From contig JADLFN010000036.1 in NCBI GenBank assembly GCA_020845475.1, positions 1-37,879 of the forward strand: 37,879 nt of DNA, given 5' to 3'. Of this stretch, positions 15,794 through 23,218 are shown one piece after another. Made by a program: the position numbers and the translations under genes. The notes under the pieces were generated by a model. It was not told where the DNA came from. It saw only the letters and a program-made list of their open reading frames with translations, and made no database searches. Every line of letters starts with the position of its first letter. The stretch's first letter is position 1. This DNA comes from Planctomycetota bacterium. GTDB lineage: Bacteria > Planctomycetota > UBA8742 > UBA2392.

Positions 15794-15810
15794 ATGCAAC
15801 CAGATTGCAA
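15794..15810 (+). promoter_or_regulatory. Operator of the TTGCAA-N5-TTGCAA type, site 3, at the znuA promoter
   Basis: ATGCAACCAGATTGCAA, right after the barrel gene stop. Its second half-site, TTGCAA (15805-15810), can be the -35 element, with TATAAA/TAAAGT 15-16 nt downstream as -10 (around 15826-15832). A bound repressor would cover the promoter. This gives znuACB its own promoter in addition to any read-through. Confidence 0.65.
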
Positions 15811-15850
15811 CTTCAACCCTGTGTTATAAAGTGGTTGCGAGGAGAAAGTC

Positions 15851-16771
15851 ATGAAGAAGCTGGTTGGAATCGTCCTGGTGCTGCTGGTAGCGGCGTGTGG
15901 CGGCGGCGCGACGAAGTCGCTGCAAAGCGGCGAGAAGCTCGTGGTCATGGCCAGCACCTTCCACCTGGCGGCGCTGGCCAAGGCCGTTTGCGGCGAAGAT
16001 GCCGACGTGCAACTACTGCCCGCCGAGGGCGCCGACCCGCACAGCTTTGAGGCCAAGGCCTCCGACCGCGCACGTCTGGAGAAGGCGCATTTGCTGCTGA
16101 TCAACGGGCTGAAGCTTGAAACCTTCGAGGCTGGCAAGCTGGCTGCCTCGGCGCGCGTTACGTTGGCGGATTGCTCAGCCGGCATTGAAAAGAAGTTCCT
16201 GATTGAAGCCGAAGAAGAGGGACATGAAGGGCACGACCATGACCATGGCCACGACCATGGTGCCTCGGATCCGCACGTGTGGCTGAGCACGGAAGGTGCT
16301 GCGCTGCAGGCCAAGGCCATTGGCGAAGCCTGCGCGAAAATCGACAGCGCGCACGCCGAAGGCTACCGCAAGCGCGCCGAAGAACTGGCGGCGCGCCTGA
16401 AGAAGCTGCGCGAGGAGTATGTGGGCAAAATCGGCGCGCTGGCCAACAAGAGCTTCGTGACCGATCACGATGCCTTTGCCTATTTTGCGCGCGAGTTCGG
16501 GCTCAAGAACGTGGGGCACATCCGCAAGCTGCCGGGCAAGGAACCCACCGTCGAAGAGCGCTCGACGCTGGAGAAGCTGATCAAGGAAACCGGCGCCAAG
16601 GCCATTTTCATCGAACCCGGCCACGACAAAGCCGCGGCTGAAGCCGTGGCGAAGAGCGTGGGCGTCAGGTTGGCCATGCTCGACCCCATGGAAATCGGCA
16701 AGCCCACGCCAACGGCTTACGAAGACAGCATGCGCAAGAACCTCGAAGCTGTGCTTGAGGCGCTGAAATGA
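15851..16771 (+). CDS. znuA: Zinc ABC transporter substrate-binding lipoprotein
   Basis: Captures zinc (or manganese) outside the inner membrane and delivers it to ZnuBC. It has 306 residues: lipobox at VAAC (Cys16), the family's DPHSFE metal-ligand His segment (about 61-66), a His/Asp-rich flexible loop (GHEGHDHDHGHDHG, about 124-137) typical of zinc rather than manganese binders, the second ligand region SDPHVWLS (about 139-146), the VTDHDAFAYFA motif (about 205-215) and an acidic ligand near IEPGHD (about 256-261). AGGAGA ribosome site before the ATG. Its stop overlaps the znuC start by 4 bp. Confidence 0.92.
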   Translation: MKKLVGIVLVLLVAACGGGATKSLQSGEKLVVMASTFHLAALAKAVCGEDADVQLLPAEGADPHSFEAKASDRARLEKAHLLLINGLKLETFEAGKLAASARVTLADCSAGIEKKFLIEAEEEGHEGHDHDHGHDHGASDPHVWLSTEGAALQAKAIGEACAKIDSAHAEGYRKRAEELAARLKKLREEYVGKIGALANKSFVTDHDAFAYFAREFGLKNVGHIRKLPGKEPTVEERSTLEKLIKETGAKAIFIEPGHDKAAAEAVAKSVGVRLAMLDPMEIGKPTPTAYEDSMRKNLEAVLEALK

Positions 16772-17526
16772 GCGAGCCGGTGCTCTCGCTGGAGGGTGTG
16801 AGCGTCGAGATCGGCGGGCGCAAACTCGTGGAGAACGTCAGCTTTACGCTTGGTGCGGGCGAACTAGTCGCGCTCATTGGCCCCAACGGTGCGGGCAAGA
16901 CCACGCTTTTGCGCGCGATTCTGGGCGAGCTGCGCTTCAGCGGCCACATTCATCTACACGGCAAGATCGGCTATGTGCCACAGCGTCTGGCCTTTGACCG
17001 CTCGCTGCCCATGACCGTGCTCGAGTTCCTGGCGCTTTCCGTTCAACGCCGGCCGCTTGCCCTGGGCGTTGCTGCGCGCGTCAGGCAAAGCGTGGGCGCG
17101 ATGCTTGAGCGCGTGGGCGGCGCCTCGCTGCTGCACAAGCCCCTAGGCGGGCTTTCCGGCGGCGAACTTCAGCGCGTGCTGCTGGCCTCGGCGCTGGAGC
17201 GCAAGCCCGCGCTGCTTTTGCTTGATGAGCCCGCCGCAGGCGTGGATATTGAGGGTGAAGCCGCGTTCAACGAGCTGATTTTGCGCGAGGTGCGCGAGCA
17301 CCAGTGCGCGGCCATTCTGGTTTCGCACGACCTCAGCGTCGTCGCGGATATGACTGACCGCGTGCTGTGCATTAATCGCGTGCTGATGTGCGAGGGCAAG
17401 GCCGACGACCTGCTGACGGCGGAGACGATCGCGCGCGTGTTCGGCGGCCATAAAGCGGTTTACGACCATCACCGGCCCGTGCCGCACGTGCATGAACACG
17501 GCCACGACCACAGGCACGAGCACTGA
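16768..17526 (+). CDS. znuC: Zinc ABC transporter ATP-binding protein
   Basis: The ATPase that powers zinc import, at the cytoplasmic face. It has 252 residues: Walker A GPNGAGKTT (38-46), signature LSGGELQRV (about 129-137), Walker B LLLLDEPAAGVD (about 149-160) and the switch His in LVSHDLSVV (about 188-196). The C-terminus carries a His-rich tail (about 230-252; HVHEHGHDHRHEH), often seen in ZnuC, which may sense or buffer zinc. It overlaps znuA by 4 bp and znuB by 1 bp. Confidence 0.93.
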   Translation: MSEPVLSLEGVSVEIGGRKLVENVSFTLGAGELVALIGPNGAGKTTLLRAILGELRFSGHIHLHGKIGYVPQRLAFDRSLPMTVLEFLALSVQRRPLALGVAARVRQSVGAMLERVGGASLLHKPLGGLSGGELQRVLLASALERKPALLLLDEPAAGVDIEGEAAFNELILREVREHQCAAILVSHDLSVVADMTDRVLCINRVLMCEGKADDLLTAETIARVFGGHKAVYDHHRPVPHVHEHGHDHRHEH

Positions 17527-18353
17527 TGCCCGAGATAATCACAGGCTATTTCACCGTGGGCTGGCAGCAGATTGTGCTGCTCAACGTGCTGTGCGTGGCG
17601 GTGGCCAGCGGCGCGCTCAGCCCGCTGATCGTAAGCAACCGCATGGGATTCTTCTCCGACGCGATTGCGCATTCAACGCTGGCAGGCGTGGCGCTGGGGC
17701 TTTTGCTGGGCATCAACCCGGTCACGAGCATGATCGGCGCGGGCATCGTGGTTGCGTTGCTGATTGCCGCCATGCGGCAGCGTTCTGGATTGAGCGTTGA
17801 CGCGCTGCTGGGCGTGGCGCTGGCGGGTTCGCTGGCGGTGGGCGTAATTCTCTATCACTACGCCTCGGGTTTTGCCGACATGCATGCCTACCTTTTTGGC
17901 CGACTCACGTTTCTTGACGGCGGCGACCTCATCGCCGTTGGCGGCGCCGGCCTTTTGTCGCTGATTGTCGTTGGCCTGTACTCAAACCAGTTCGCGCTGC
18001 TGGCCGTTTCGCGCCCGCTGGCGCGCTCGCGGGGTGTAAAGGCCGCGCGTTATGACTTTGTGTTGATCGTGCTGCTGGGCCTGGTCGTGAGTGTTTGCGT
18101 GCGCGCCGTGGGGCTGCTGCTGGTCAATGCATTGATGATCATCCCCGCCGCGACGAGCAAAAACTTCGCGCGCAGTTATCGTGGCATGTGCTGGGGGGCA
18201 ATGATCGTGAGTGTGCTGGCCTCAGTGGGGGGGCTGTTTCTTGGCGGCGCTTTCTCGATTCCGGAAGGGCCCGCCATGGTGGTTCTGGGCGTGGCATTGT
18301 TCATGGTTTCCTACTTCTGGCGCATGGCCGGCCATGGCCCGGGCGACGTCTGA
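17526..18353 (+). CDS. znuB: Zinc ABC transporter permease
   Basis: Membrane subunit of the zinc importer, 275 residues with about eight hydrophobic segments. Family features visible are MGFFSDAIAHSTLAGVALG (about 40-58; the conserved ABC-3 family start of helix 2) and NALMIIPAATSKNFAR (about 200-215; the coupling-helix region). It completes the ABC-3 transporter begun by znuA and znuC, with TGATG stop-start coupling. Confidence 0.92.
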   Translation: MPEIITGYFTVGWQQIVLLNVLCVAVASGALSPLIVSNRMGFFSDAIAHSTLAGVALGLLLGINPVTSMIGAGIVVALLIAAMRQRSGLSVDALLGVALAGSLAVGVILYHYASGFADMHAYLFGRLTFLDGGDLIAVGGAGLLSLIVVGLYSNQFALLAVSRPLARSRGVKAARYDFVLIVLLGLVVSVCVRAVGLLLVNALMIIPAATSKNFARSYRGMCWGAMIVSVLASVGGLFLGGAFSIPEGPAMVVLGVALFMVSYFWRMAGHGPGDV

Positions 18354-18363
18354 TTGAATCTGC

Positions 18364-18369
18364 TACAAT
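18364..18369 (+). promoter_or_regulatory. Candidate -10 element (TACAAT) for a leaderless mRNA
   Basis: TACAAT ends 6 nt before the ATG of the DoxX-like gene, with no ribosome site in the 22-nt gap. The distance fits a transcript that begins at or near the A of the start codon. The gene at 25807 shows the same arrangement (TACAGT, 6 nt). No clear -35. Confidence 0.4.
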
Positions 18370-18375
18370 CGCGCC

Positions 18376-18876
18376 ATGGCAGAAGAAACCCGCCGCGTTC
18401 CGCAATTCCTTTCCGGCCCCACGGCGCCGTTGGCCGTACTTTTGCCCATGCGCCTGCTGGTGGGTTACGTCTGGCTGCAGGCGGGCGTGGCGAAATTCTA
18501 CGAGGGCTGGCTTACGAGCAGCGACGGCCTGAAGGCCATGCTCGATCGCTACAAATCGGCCCCGGTGCAGGCGCCCGATTGGTACAGCTCGCTGTTGCTG
18601 GAGCCCGCCGCGAACAACCTGGGCGTGGCCGCATGGATTTTGGTAGGCGCGCAATTGCTCTTCGGCCTGATGGTGGCGGCAGGCGCAGTGACCCGCGTTT
18701 CAGCCACGGCCCTTGGGCTGATGGGCATCATCTGGTTTCTCGGTGAGGGCCCCGCGCGCACGGAGGCGCTGGCCTTTGCGCTCATGGCGCTGACGCTGGC
18801 TATTTCCTCGGCTGGGCGCTATCTGGGCGTCGACGCCATTTTCAAGGCGCGCAACATGCAGATTCCGTTGTTTTAG
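18376..18876 (+). CDS. DoxX-like integral membrane protein
   Basis: A 166-residue protein with four hydrophobic segments (about 20-40, 75-95, 100-120 and 125-145). The first is preceded by LLPMRLLVGYVWLQAGVAKF, which fits the DoxX/DoxD quinone-associated membrane family (R-x-x-x-G-x-x-F/W-x-x-x-G-x-x-K pattern). The family includes the small subunit of thiosulfate:quinone oxidoreductase, but most members have no known reaction. It follows znuB by 22 nt yet has its own candidate promoter. Confidence 0.65.
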   Translation: MAEETRRVPQFLSGPTAPLAVLLPMRLLVGYVWLQAGVAKFYEGWLTSSDGLKAMLDRYKSAPVQAPDWYSSLLLEPAANNLGVAAWILVGAQLLFGLMVAAGAVTRVSATALGLMGIIWFLGEGPARTEALAFALMALTLAISSAGRYLGVDAIFKARNMQIPLF

Positions 18877-18903
18877 CGAAGCTTCCACGCCATAACCCTG
18901 CCC

Positions 18904-19341
18904 ATGAACCGATTCGACGCACTTGCTTCGTTGCACGATTTTTCCGAGGGCCACACCTCCGCCATCCGCGACAGCCTGAGCCTGCTCATGCCGCGCCTGG
19001 GCGAACTGGTGGGCCAGTTTGATGCGGCGCTCAAACGCGACGGCGCGGCTCGCGAATTTGAAGGATTGGAGGGCGAGCGGCGGGAGCGCCTGCAAAGCCT
19101 GATGGCGAGCTTCATTCTGCGCACGGTGAATTGCACCTTTGACGAAGCCTTTTGCGAGTACGCCCGCGAAGTCTCCAGCGCCGCCGATGTGCCGCGCGGC
19201 TTCTTTGCGTTCGGGCTTTCACAGGCGCAGGATTTCGTGTGCCGCGTGTTGCCCGGCGTTCAGCGCGACGCGCAGAAACTGGCCGAAATGCTCTGCGCCT
19301 GGAACCGGCTGGTTACGATTCTCAAGGAACTGACGCGATGA
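18904..19341 (+). CDS. Small helical protein with a protoglobin-like pattern
   Basis: A 145-residue all-alpha protein. The layout of helices (LLMPRLGELVGQFDAAL near 27-43, ERLQSLMASFILRTV near 60-75, DEAFCEYAREVSSAADVPRG near 79-98, FFAFGLSQAQDFVCRVL near 99-115) recalls globin-sensor or protoglobin domains. The usual proximal histidine (in the IGxxH motif before a GxP/P turn) is not seen: the matching stretch reads YAREVSSAADV. Thus either it is a haem-less relative or the match is coincidental. Its stop overlaps the AlkD-like start (ATGA), so the two are co-translated, which hints at a stress-sensing function. Confidence 0.45.
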   Translation: MNRFDALASLHDFSEGHTSAIRDSLSLLMPRLGELVGQFDAALKRDGAAREFEGLEGERRERLQSLMASFILRTVNCTFDEAFCEYAREVSSAADVPRGFFAFGLSQAQDFVCRVLPGVQRDAQKLAEMLCAWNRLVTILKELTR

Positions 19342-20051
19342 ACGTCGCAGCCACGGCAAGGCAGATCGTTGCGCGCCTGCGAGCGGGCAGCAGCGCTGCG
19401 CGCAAGGCCGCCACGGCGAACTACTTCCCCAGCGCGCAGGAGATCATGGGCGTGAGCACGCCCCACATGCGCGGTGTCGTGCGCGAATTCCGCAAGACGC
19501 TCAAGGAAGAAAGCGCAGCCGACATGCTTGCGCTGGCCAACGCGATCATTGACCAGAACACGCTTGAAGGCCGGCAGGCCGCCTATGAAATCCTCATGGG
19601 CCACAAGGCCGCGCGCGAAACTCTTGACGCGTCAATAGTGCGCCATCTGGGGCGCGGCATCGACAACTGGGCCAGCGTCGATGGCTTCTGTTGCCACGTG
19701 GCGGGGCGCGTTTGGCGCGACGGAGGGCTGAGCGACGCCGAGATCGCGAAGTGGGCGCGCAGCAAAGATCGCTGGTGGCGCCGGGCCGCGCTTGTGGCAA
19801 CGGTGCCGCTGAACACAAAATCCAAGGGCGGCAAAGGCGACATCAAGCGCACGCTCGCGGTGTGTGAAATGCTGGTGGCCGACCACGATGACATGGTGGC
19901 CAAGGCCATGAGCTGGGCCTTGCGCGAGCTGGTGCCGTGGGATCAGAAAGCGCTGCGCGCGTTCATGAAAACGCACGAGACCGCGCTAGCCAAGCGCGTA
20001 TTGCGCGAAGTGAGCAACAAGCTGCGCACGGGAAGAAAGAGCGGCCAGTAG
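19338..20051 (+). CDS. AlkD-like DNA alkylation repair protein
   Basis: A 237-residue HEAT-like-repeat DNA glycosylase of the AlkD family, which removes bulky or positively charged alkylated purines by trapping the lesion without base flipping. The open frame begins at 19152, but an ATG at 19338 overlapping the upstream stop gives the normal start. Family hallmarks are SAQEIMGVSTPHMR (about 32-45), GIDNWASVDGFC (about 110-121, with the catalytic Asp region), RWWRRAALVATVPL (about 150-163) and DDMVAKAMSWALRE. The TAG stop is the edge of the 28-bp palindrome at 20048-20075. Confidence 0.85.
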   Translation: MNVAATARQIVARLRAGSSAARKAATANYFPSAQEIMGVSTPHMRGVVREFRKTLKEESAADMLALANAIIDQNTLEGRQAAYEILMGHKAARETLDASIVRHLGRGIDNWASVDGFCCHVAGRVWRDGGLSDAEIAKWARSKDRWWRRAALVATVPLNTKSKGGKGDIKRTLAVCEMLVADHDDMVAKAMSWALRELVPWDQKALRAFMKTHETALAKRVLREVSNKLRTGRKSGQ

Positions 20052-20075
20052 GGGCGACATATATGTCGCCCCTAC
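20048..20075. terminator. 28-bp perfect palindrome between convergent genes
   Basis: Each arm is 14 nt (GTAGGGGCGACATA), with no loop beyond the TA centre. It lies exactly at the meeting point of the AlkD-like gene (stop TAG 20049-20051) and xdhC (stop TAG 20072-20074 read leftward), so both stop codons are symmetrical parts of it. It probably acts as a bidirectional hairpin terminator or mRNA end. I recall similar GGGGCGAC...GTCGCCCC elements dispersed in other bacterial genomes. Confidence 0.6.
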
Positions 20076-20872
20076 GACCAGCCTTTGCTCTCGCGGCCTT
20101 CGATTGAGGCAATTACTTCCGCCGTGATGGCCACGGCCAGTTCGGCCGGTGTTTGCGCGCCGATGTCCAGCCCGACGGGGCATTTCACGCGCCGCCATTG
20201 CTCTTCTGCGGTGCCGCGCTCTTTGGCGATTTGCGTGAGTTGAACATATTTGGCCTTGCTGCCGATCGTGCCGTAGCGCACCTGTGTCGGAAGCTGCGTC
20301 AGTGCGGGCAAAATGCCCTCCAGGTCAAACTCGGCGTTGTAGCCAAGCCCCAGTACGTGGGAAAACGCTGGCATGTCTTGACGCGTCAAGTATTGCGCCG
20401 GGCGCATCACGGCCACATCAAGCGCTTTGGGAAAGTACTCGCGCGAGGCGAACTCCGGGCGATCGTCAACGATCACGTAGGGATACTCGAGCGATTCACA
20501 AAGTGCGGCCACGGCGCGCGAAACGTGGCCGGCACCCAGCAGCAGCAGGCAGGGTTTGGGCATGAACACCTCGATGTAGACTTCGTTCTGGCCGCCGCAC
20601 AGCGAGCGCACCAGGTTGCCGGGCTTGCGCGAGAGATCGTAGGAAACGCTGCGCGAGCGGCCTTCCTTGAGCGCTTCGAGCGCCTGCTCGATCATTTTGC
20701 GCTCGGCATCTCCGCCGCCGATGGTGCCCACGCGCTCGCCTTGCGGCGTCACGATCATCTTGAAGCCGTGCTTGCCAGGCGAACTGCCCTTGACCTTGAC
20801 GAGGTGGAGCAGCGCGAACTTGTGGTTGTCGCGAAGCAGTTCAAAGGCGCGCTGGAAAACTTTCTGAATCAT
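20072..20872 (-). CDS. XdhC/CoxI-family molybdenum-hydroxylase maturation protein
   Basis: A 266-residue protein that, in this family, binds molybdenum cofactor and promotes its sulfuration and insertion into xanthine-dehydrogenase-type enzymes. The N-terminal XdhC_CoxI domain (about 15-85) shows the KGSSPGKHGFKMIVTPQG and VGTIGGGDAE motifs. The C-terminal XdhC_C Rossmann part (about 107-245) begins with LLLLGAGHVSRAVA. No ribosome site is obvious; TAGACT 9 nt before the ATG may be a -10. A MocA-like nucleotidyltransferase lies nearby on the same strand, which supports a molybdopterin function. Confidence 0.88.
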   Translation of the reverse strand: MIQKVFQRAFELLRDNHKFALLHLVKVKGSSPGKHGFKMIVTPQGERVGTIGGGDAERKMIEQALEALKEGRSRSVSYDLSRKPGNLVRSLCGGQNEVYIEVFMPKPCLLLLGAGHVSRAVAALCESLEYPYVIVDDRPEFASREYFPKALDVAVMRPAQYLTRQDMPAFSHVLGLGYNAEFDLEGILPALTQLPTQVRYGTIGSKAKYVQLTQIAKERGTAEEQWRRVKCPVGLDIGAQTPAELAVAITAEVIASIEGRESKGWS

Positions 20873-20917
20873 GATGGAACCAGTCTATCGATCAGGGTGC
20901 GAATCTCCCTGCCAGCA

Positions 20918-21469
20918 TTAGCCCGCGTATCTACGATCGAAATACTGTTTCGCGGATGGTTGAACGCTTGCAGCCACCCCTACCGATTGCAGCAACACGG
21001 CAAGCCTCTCCAGTTCTTCAGCGCTGGCGCACAGATCAAAAAAGTAACCATCCGCTCCACCTAGCCAGTAACGCAAACAGAACGAAAAGTCGCTTGGGTA
21101 AAAGAGCGTGTGAACTAGATAATCGTCCGAACACGTAGTCCGGAAACGTTCGACATCCTTTGTCCCTGCTAATGCCTCTGTCCAAGAAACGCTCTGTTCC
21201 GGCAGGATGAACCCGTCATGGTCATGCCAGTCTTCGTTGACGTAAAGACTGCTTGTTCCATGGATTCCTTGAAGCAGAACCAAAGCAGTGCGTACCGTCG
21301 CGAGAAGTGTTTTTTCGGTCAAATCGCCTTCGGTAACAAGGACCGATCCGTCAAATGGACAGAGGCCTCGTTGCCATCTGCTCGCCAACTCAACGTTCAT
21401 AAGGGGATTGTAGCGCCCCCGCAGCACGGGAACGAATCCGTTTCTCAAGTCGAAATCTAAGCACGTCAT
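20918..21469 (-). CDS. Hypothetical cytoplasmic protein
   Basis: A 183-residue protein, no family recognised. No signal peptide or membrane helix. It has many Trp, Tyr, Phe and Cys residues and acidic patches (NEDWHDHDGF, SDDYLVHTLFYPSDF, WLGGADGYFFDLC), like small immunity-type or SUKH-like folds, though no diagnostic motif is visible. Base composition is clearly lower in GC than the neighbours, suggesting later acquisition. An internal ATG at 21400 is an alternative start. Confidence 0.5.
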   Translation of the reverse strand: MTCLDFDLRNGFVPVLRGRYNPLMNVELASRWQRGLCPFDGSVLVTEGDLTEKTLLATVRTALVLLQGIHGTSSLYVNEDWHDHDGFILPEQSVSWTEALAGTKDVERFRTTCSDDYLVHTLFYPSDFSFCLRYWLGGADGYFFDLCASAEELERLAVLLQSVGVAASVQPSAKQYFDRRYAG

Positions 21470-21507
21470 TGATGGTGAATGTTGCGGTTAGGCCGCTTCT
21501 CTAAGTC

Positions 21508-22137
21508 TCATCCCTTCATCGACTCAAACACCTTCACCGCGACCTGGTAATCCTCGGGGGTGTCGATGTCGAGCAGCACGCCGGTGTTGTTCACCGGCAC
21601 TTCCTGCACTTGCGTGGGGTTGGCTTCAATCACGTTGCGCGCGTTCTGGCCGTGCTTGAGTTCCATGAATGGCTGCCTGAAGCCGATATCGACCAGCATG
21701 GGATGGCCGCGCTTGCCGCCGTTGACGGGCAGGAATATGCGCATCAGCGCCGTGCGGCCTTTCACGTAAGCCTGGGCCAGGGCCTTGAGGTCCTCGGGTT
21801 TCACCAGCGGGCAATCGACGGGCCAGAGGAACGCGGCATCGGTCGCGAAGTCGAGCTTGCTCATGCCAAGCTGCATGCTGGAGAGCTGGCCGCGCTCGGG
21901 GTTTTCGTTGACGAGAATGGTGCAGCCGGCAAGGTCGGCGCCCTTTTGAATTGCTTCGGCGTGCTTGCCGACGACGACGAGAAATTTCGTGACGCCGGCT
22001 TTGCGCGCGGTTTCAAGGATGCGCGCAATCGCTGGCTTGCCGCCAAAATCGAGCAGCGCCTTGGGCTTGCCCATGCGCGTGGATTCGCCGCCGGAAAGAA
22101 TGATCGCGGCCAGGGTAACGGGGGGTTCGTCGGACAC
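21508..22137 (-). CDS. MocA/MobA-like NTP transferase
   Basis: A 209-residue nucleotidyltransferase of the GT-A-like fold. The N-terminal signature ILSGGESTRMGKPKALLDFGG (about 13-33) binds the NTP, and PVDCPLV (about 104-110) holds the metal-binding Asp. The closest relatives transfer CMP or GMP to molybdopterin (MocA, MobA), which fits the XdhC gene nearby. Start GTG at 22137 with GGAGG 6 nt upstream. Other possible substrates are sugar phosphates, as the superfamily is broad. The end GVLLDIDTPEDY is typical of MocA-like proteins. Confidence 0.75.
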   Translation of the reverse strand: MSDEPPVTLAAIILSGGESTRMGKPKALLDFGGKPAIARILETARKAGVTKFLVVVGKHAEAIQKGADLAGCTILVNENPERGQLSSMQLGMSKLDFATDAAFLWPVDCPLVKPEDLKALAQAYVKGRTALMRIFLPVNGGKRGHPMLVDIGFRQPFMELKHGQNARNVIEANPTQVQEVPVNNTGVLLDIDTPEDYQVAVKVFESMKG

Positions 22138-22181
22138 GCCAGCCTCCGCCGTGAAGCCAATTGAGTGTGTGGATATGAAAA

Positions 22182-22201
22182 CGGGCCGCCGAAGCGGCCC
22201 G
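22182..22201 (-). terminator. UUCG-capped terminator after fabL
   Basis: 8-bp stem CGGGCCGC/GCGGCCCG with, on the minus strand, a TTCG loop and a following TTTTCAT; it starts 12 nt past the fabL stop. A good intrinsic terminator. The plus-strand side also has GATTTTC, but no plus-strand gene ends here. Confidence 0.75.
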
Positions 22202-22212
22202 ATTTTCGAGAA

Positions 22213-22977
22213 CTAGCCGGGCAGCTTGACGCTCAAGCCGCCGTCGATAATGAATGTGTGGCCGTGAACCATCCGGGCCATGTCGCTGCACAGAATCACC
22301 ACGCCGTCAGCCACGTCTTCCGTTTCAACCAGCTTTTTGGCCGGCATGTAGCGCTTGCTTTCTTCGAGCATCGCGTCGCGGTTGGGGAAATGCGTCAGCG
22401 CCTCGGTGTCCACGGCGCTGGCTGAAACGGCGTTCACGTTGATGCCGTGCTCGGCGTATTCGATGCACAGGTGGCGCACCAGCGATTCCAGCGCGGCTTT
22501 GCTTGCACCCACGGCGGCATAGTTGCTGAAGGCGTGCGTAGCACCCAGAGAGGAAACAGCCACGATGCGGCCGTTGCCCTTCATCATCGGTATGGCCTGG
22601 CGCGAGAGCGCGAGCAGGGCATAGGCGTTGATGTCCATGGTCCAGGTCCAGTGGTGGTAGGTGAGTTCCTTGCTGGGTTTCAGAACGCCGGAGGCGGCGT
22701 TTGAAATCAGGAAGTTCATCGAACCGTTCCACTTGTCGCGCAAGATCTTGAACATCTCGTCGATGTCTTCGTCCTTGGCGACGTTGCCTTTGAGCAACAG
22801 CGGAGCCTTGCCCGAGATGGACTTGAGCTTGTCAGCGGCTTCATCGGCGGCCTTCTTGTTGCGCAGGTAATTCAACGCAACGTCAGCACCGGAACGCGCC
22901 ATCTTTATGGCTACGGCCAGACCGATGCCGCGCGTGCCGCCCGTGATGAAGACTTTCTTTCCCGCAAAATCAAACAT
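22213..22977 (-). CDS. fabL: Enoyl-ACP reductase, FabL type (SDR family)
   Basis: Reduces enoyl-ACP to acyl-ACP in the last step of fatty-acid elongation. The 254-residue short-chain dehydrogenase has the cofactor motif TGGTRGIG (12-19), NYLRNKKAA (an NADPH-type second strand), and a run that I recall from Bacillus FabL rather than FabI: ISNAASGVLKP (about 89-99), HHWTWTMDINAYALL (about 107-121), SNYAAVGASKAALE (about 150-163; catalytic Tyr and Lys), and the HFPNRDAML motif near 198-206. AGG ribosome site 8 nt before the ATG. Confusion with a generic SDR is possible, but the shared motifs make FabL likely. Confidence 0.82.
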   Translation of the reverse strand: MFDFAGKKVFITGGTRGIGLAVAIKMARSGADVALNYLRNKKAADEAADKLKSISGKAPLLLKGNVAKDEDIDEMFKILRDKWNGSMNFLISNAASGVLKPSKELTYHHWTWTMDINAYALLALSRQAIPMMKGNGRIVAVSSLGATHAFSNYAAVGASKAALESLVRHLCIEYAEHGINVNAVSASAVDTEALTHFPNRDAMLEESKRYMPAKKLVETEDVADGVVILCSDMARMVHGHTFIIDGGLSVKLPG

Positions 22978-23218
22978 ATCAGCGACCTGATAAAGCTGAC
23001 TACCCGCGCTTTTGCGCAGGGGGGAGAGTCGATATAACCCGTAATATCAACGGGGTCTAGACCCGTTTATAGGCTTTTGAACAAAAAGAGTCTAGCACTA
23101 CGCCACCAGATTATCAGCCCCTTACGGCAGGCCGGGGGTAGAAGGAAGAAACTTCACTTCTTGTACGCCTCTGCGGGGCCGGAAATCGGGTGCTGGAGTG
23201 CTGAATAGGAACTTGGTC
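22978..23218. other. Divergent spacer between fabL and the solenoid-parvulin gene
   Basis: 240 bp, no gene seen. It contains the palindrome GGGTCTAGACCC (23053-23064), extended by a bulged AACGG/CCGTT, and a nearby half-copy AGTCTAG at about 23090. These could be an operator for one of the divergent promoters. Confidence 0.4.
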
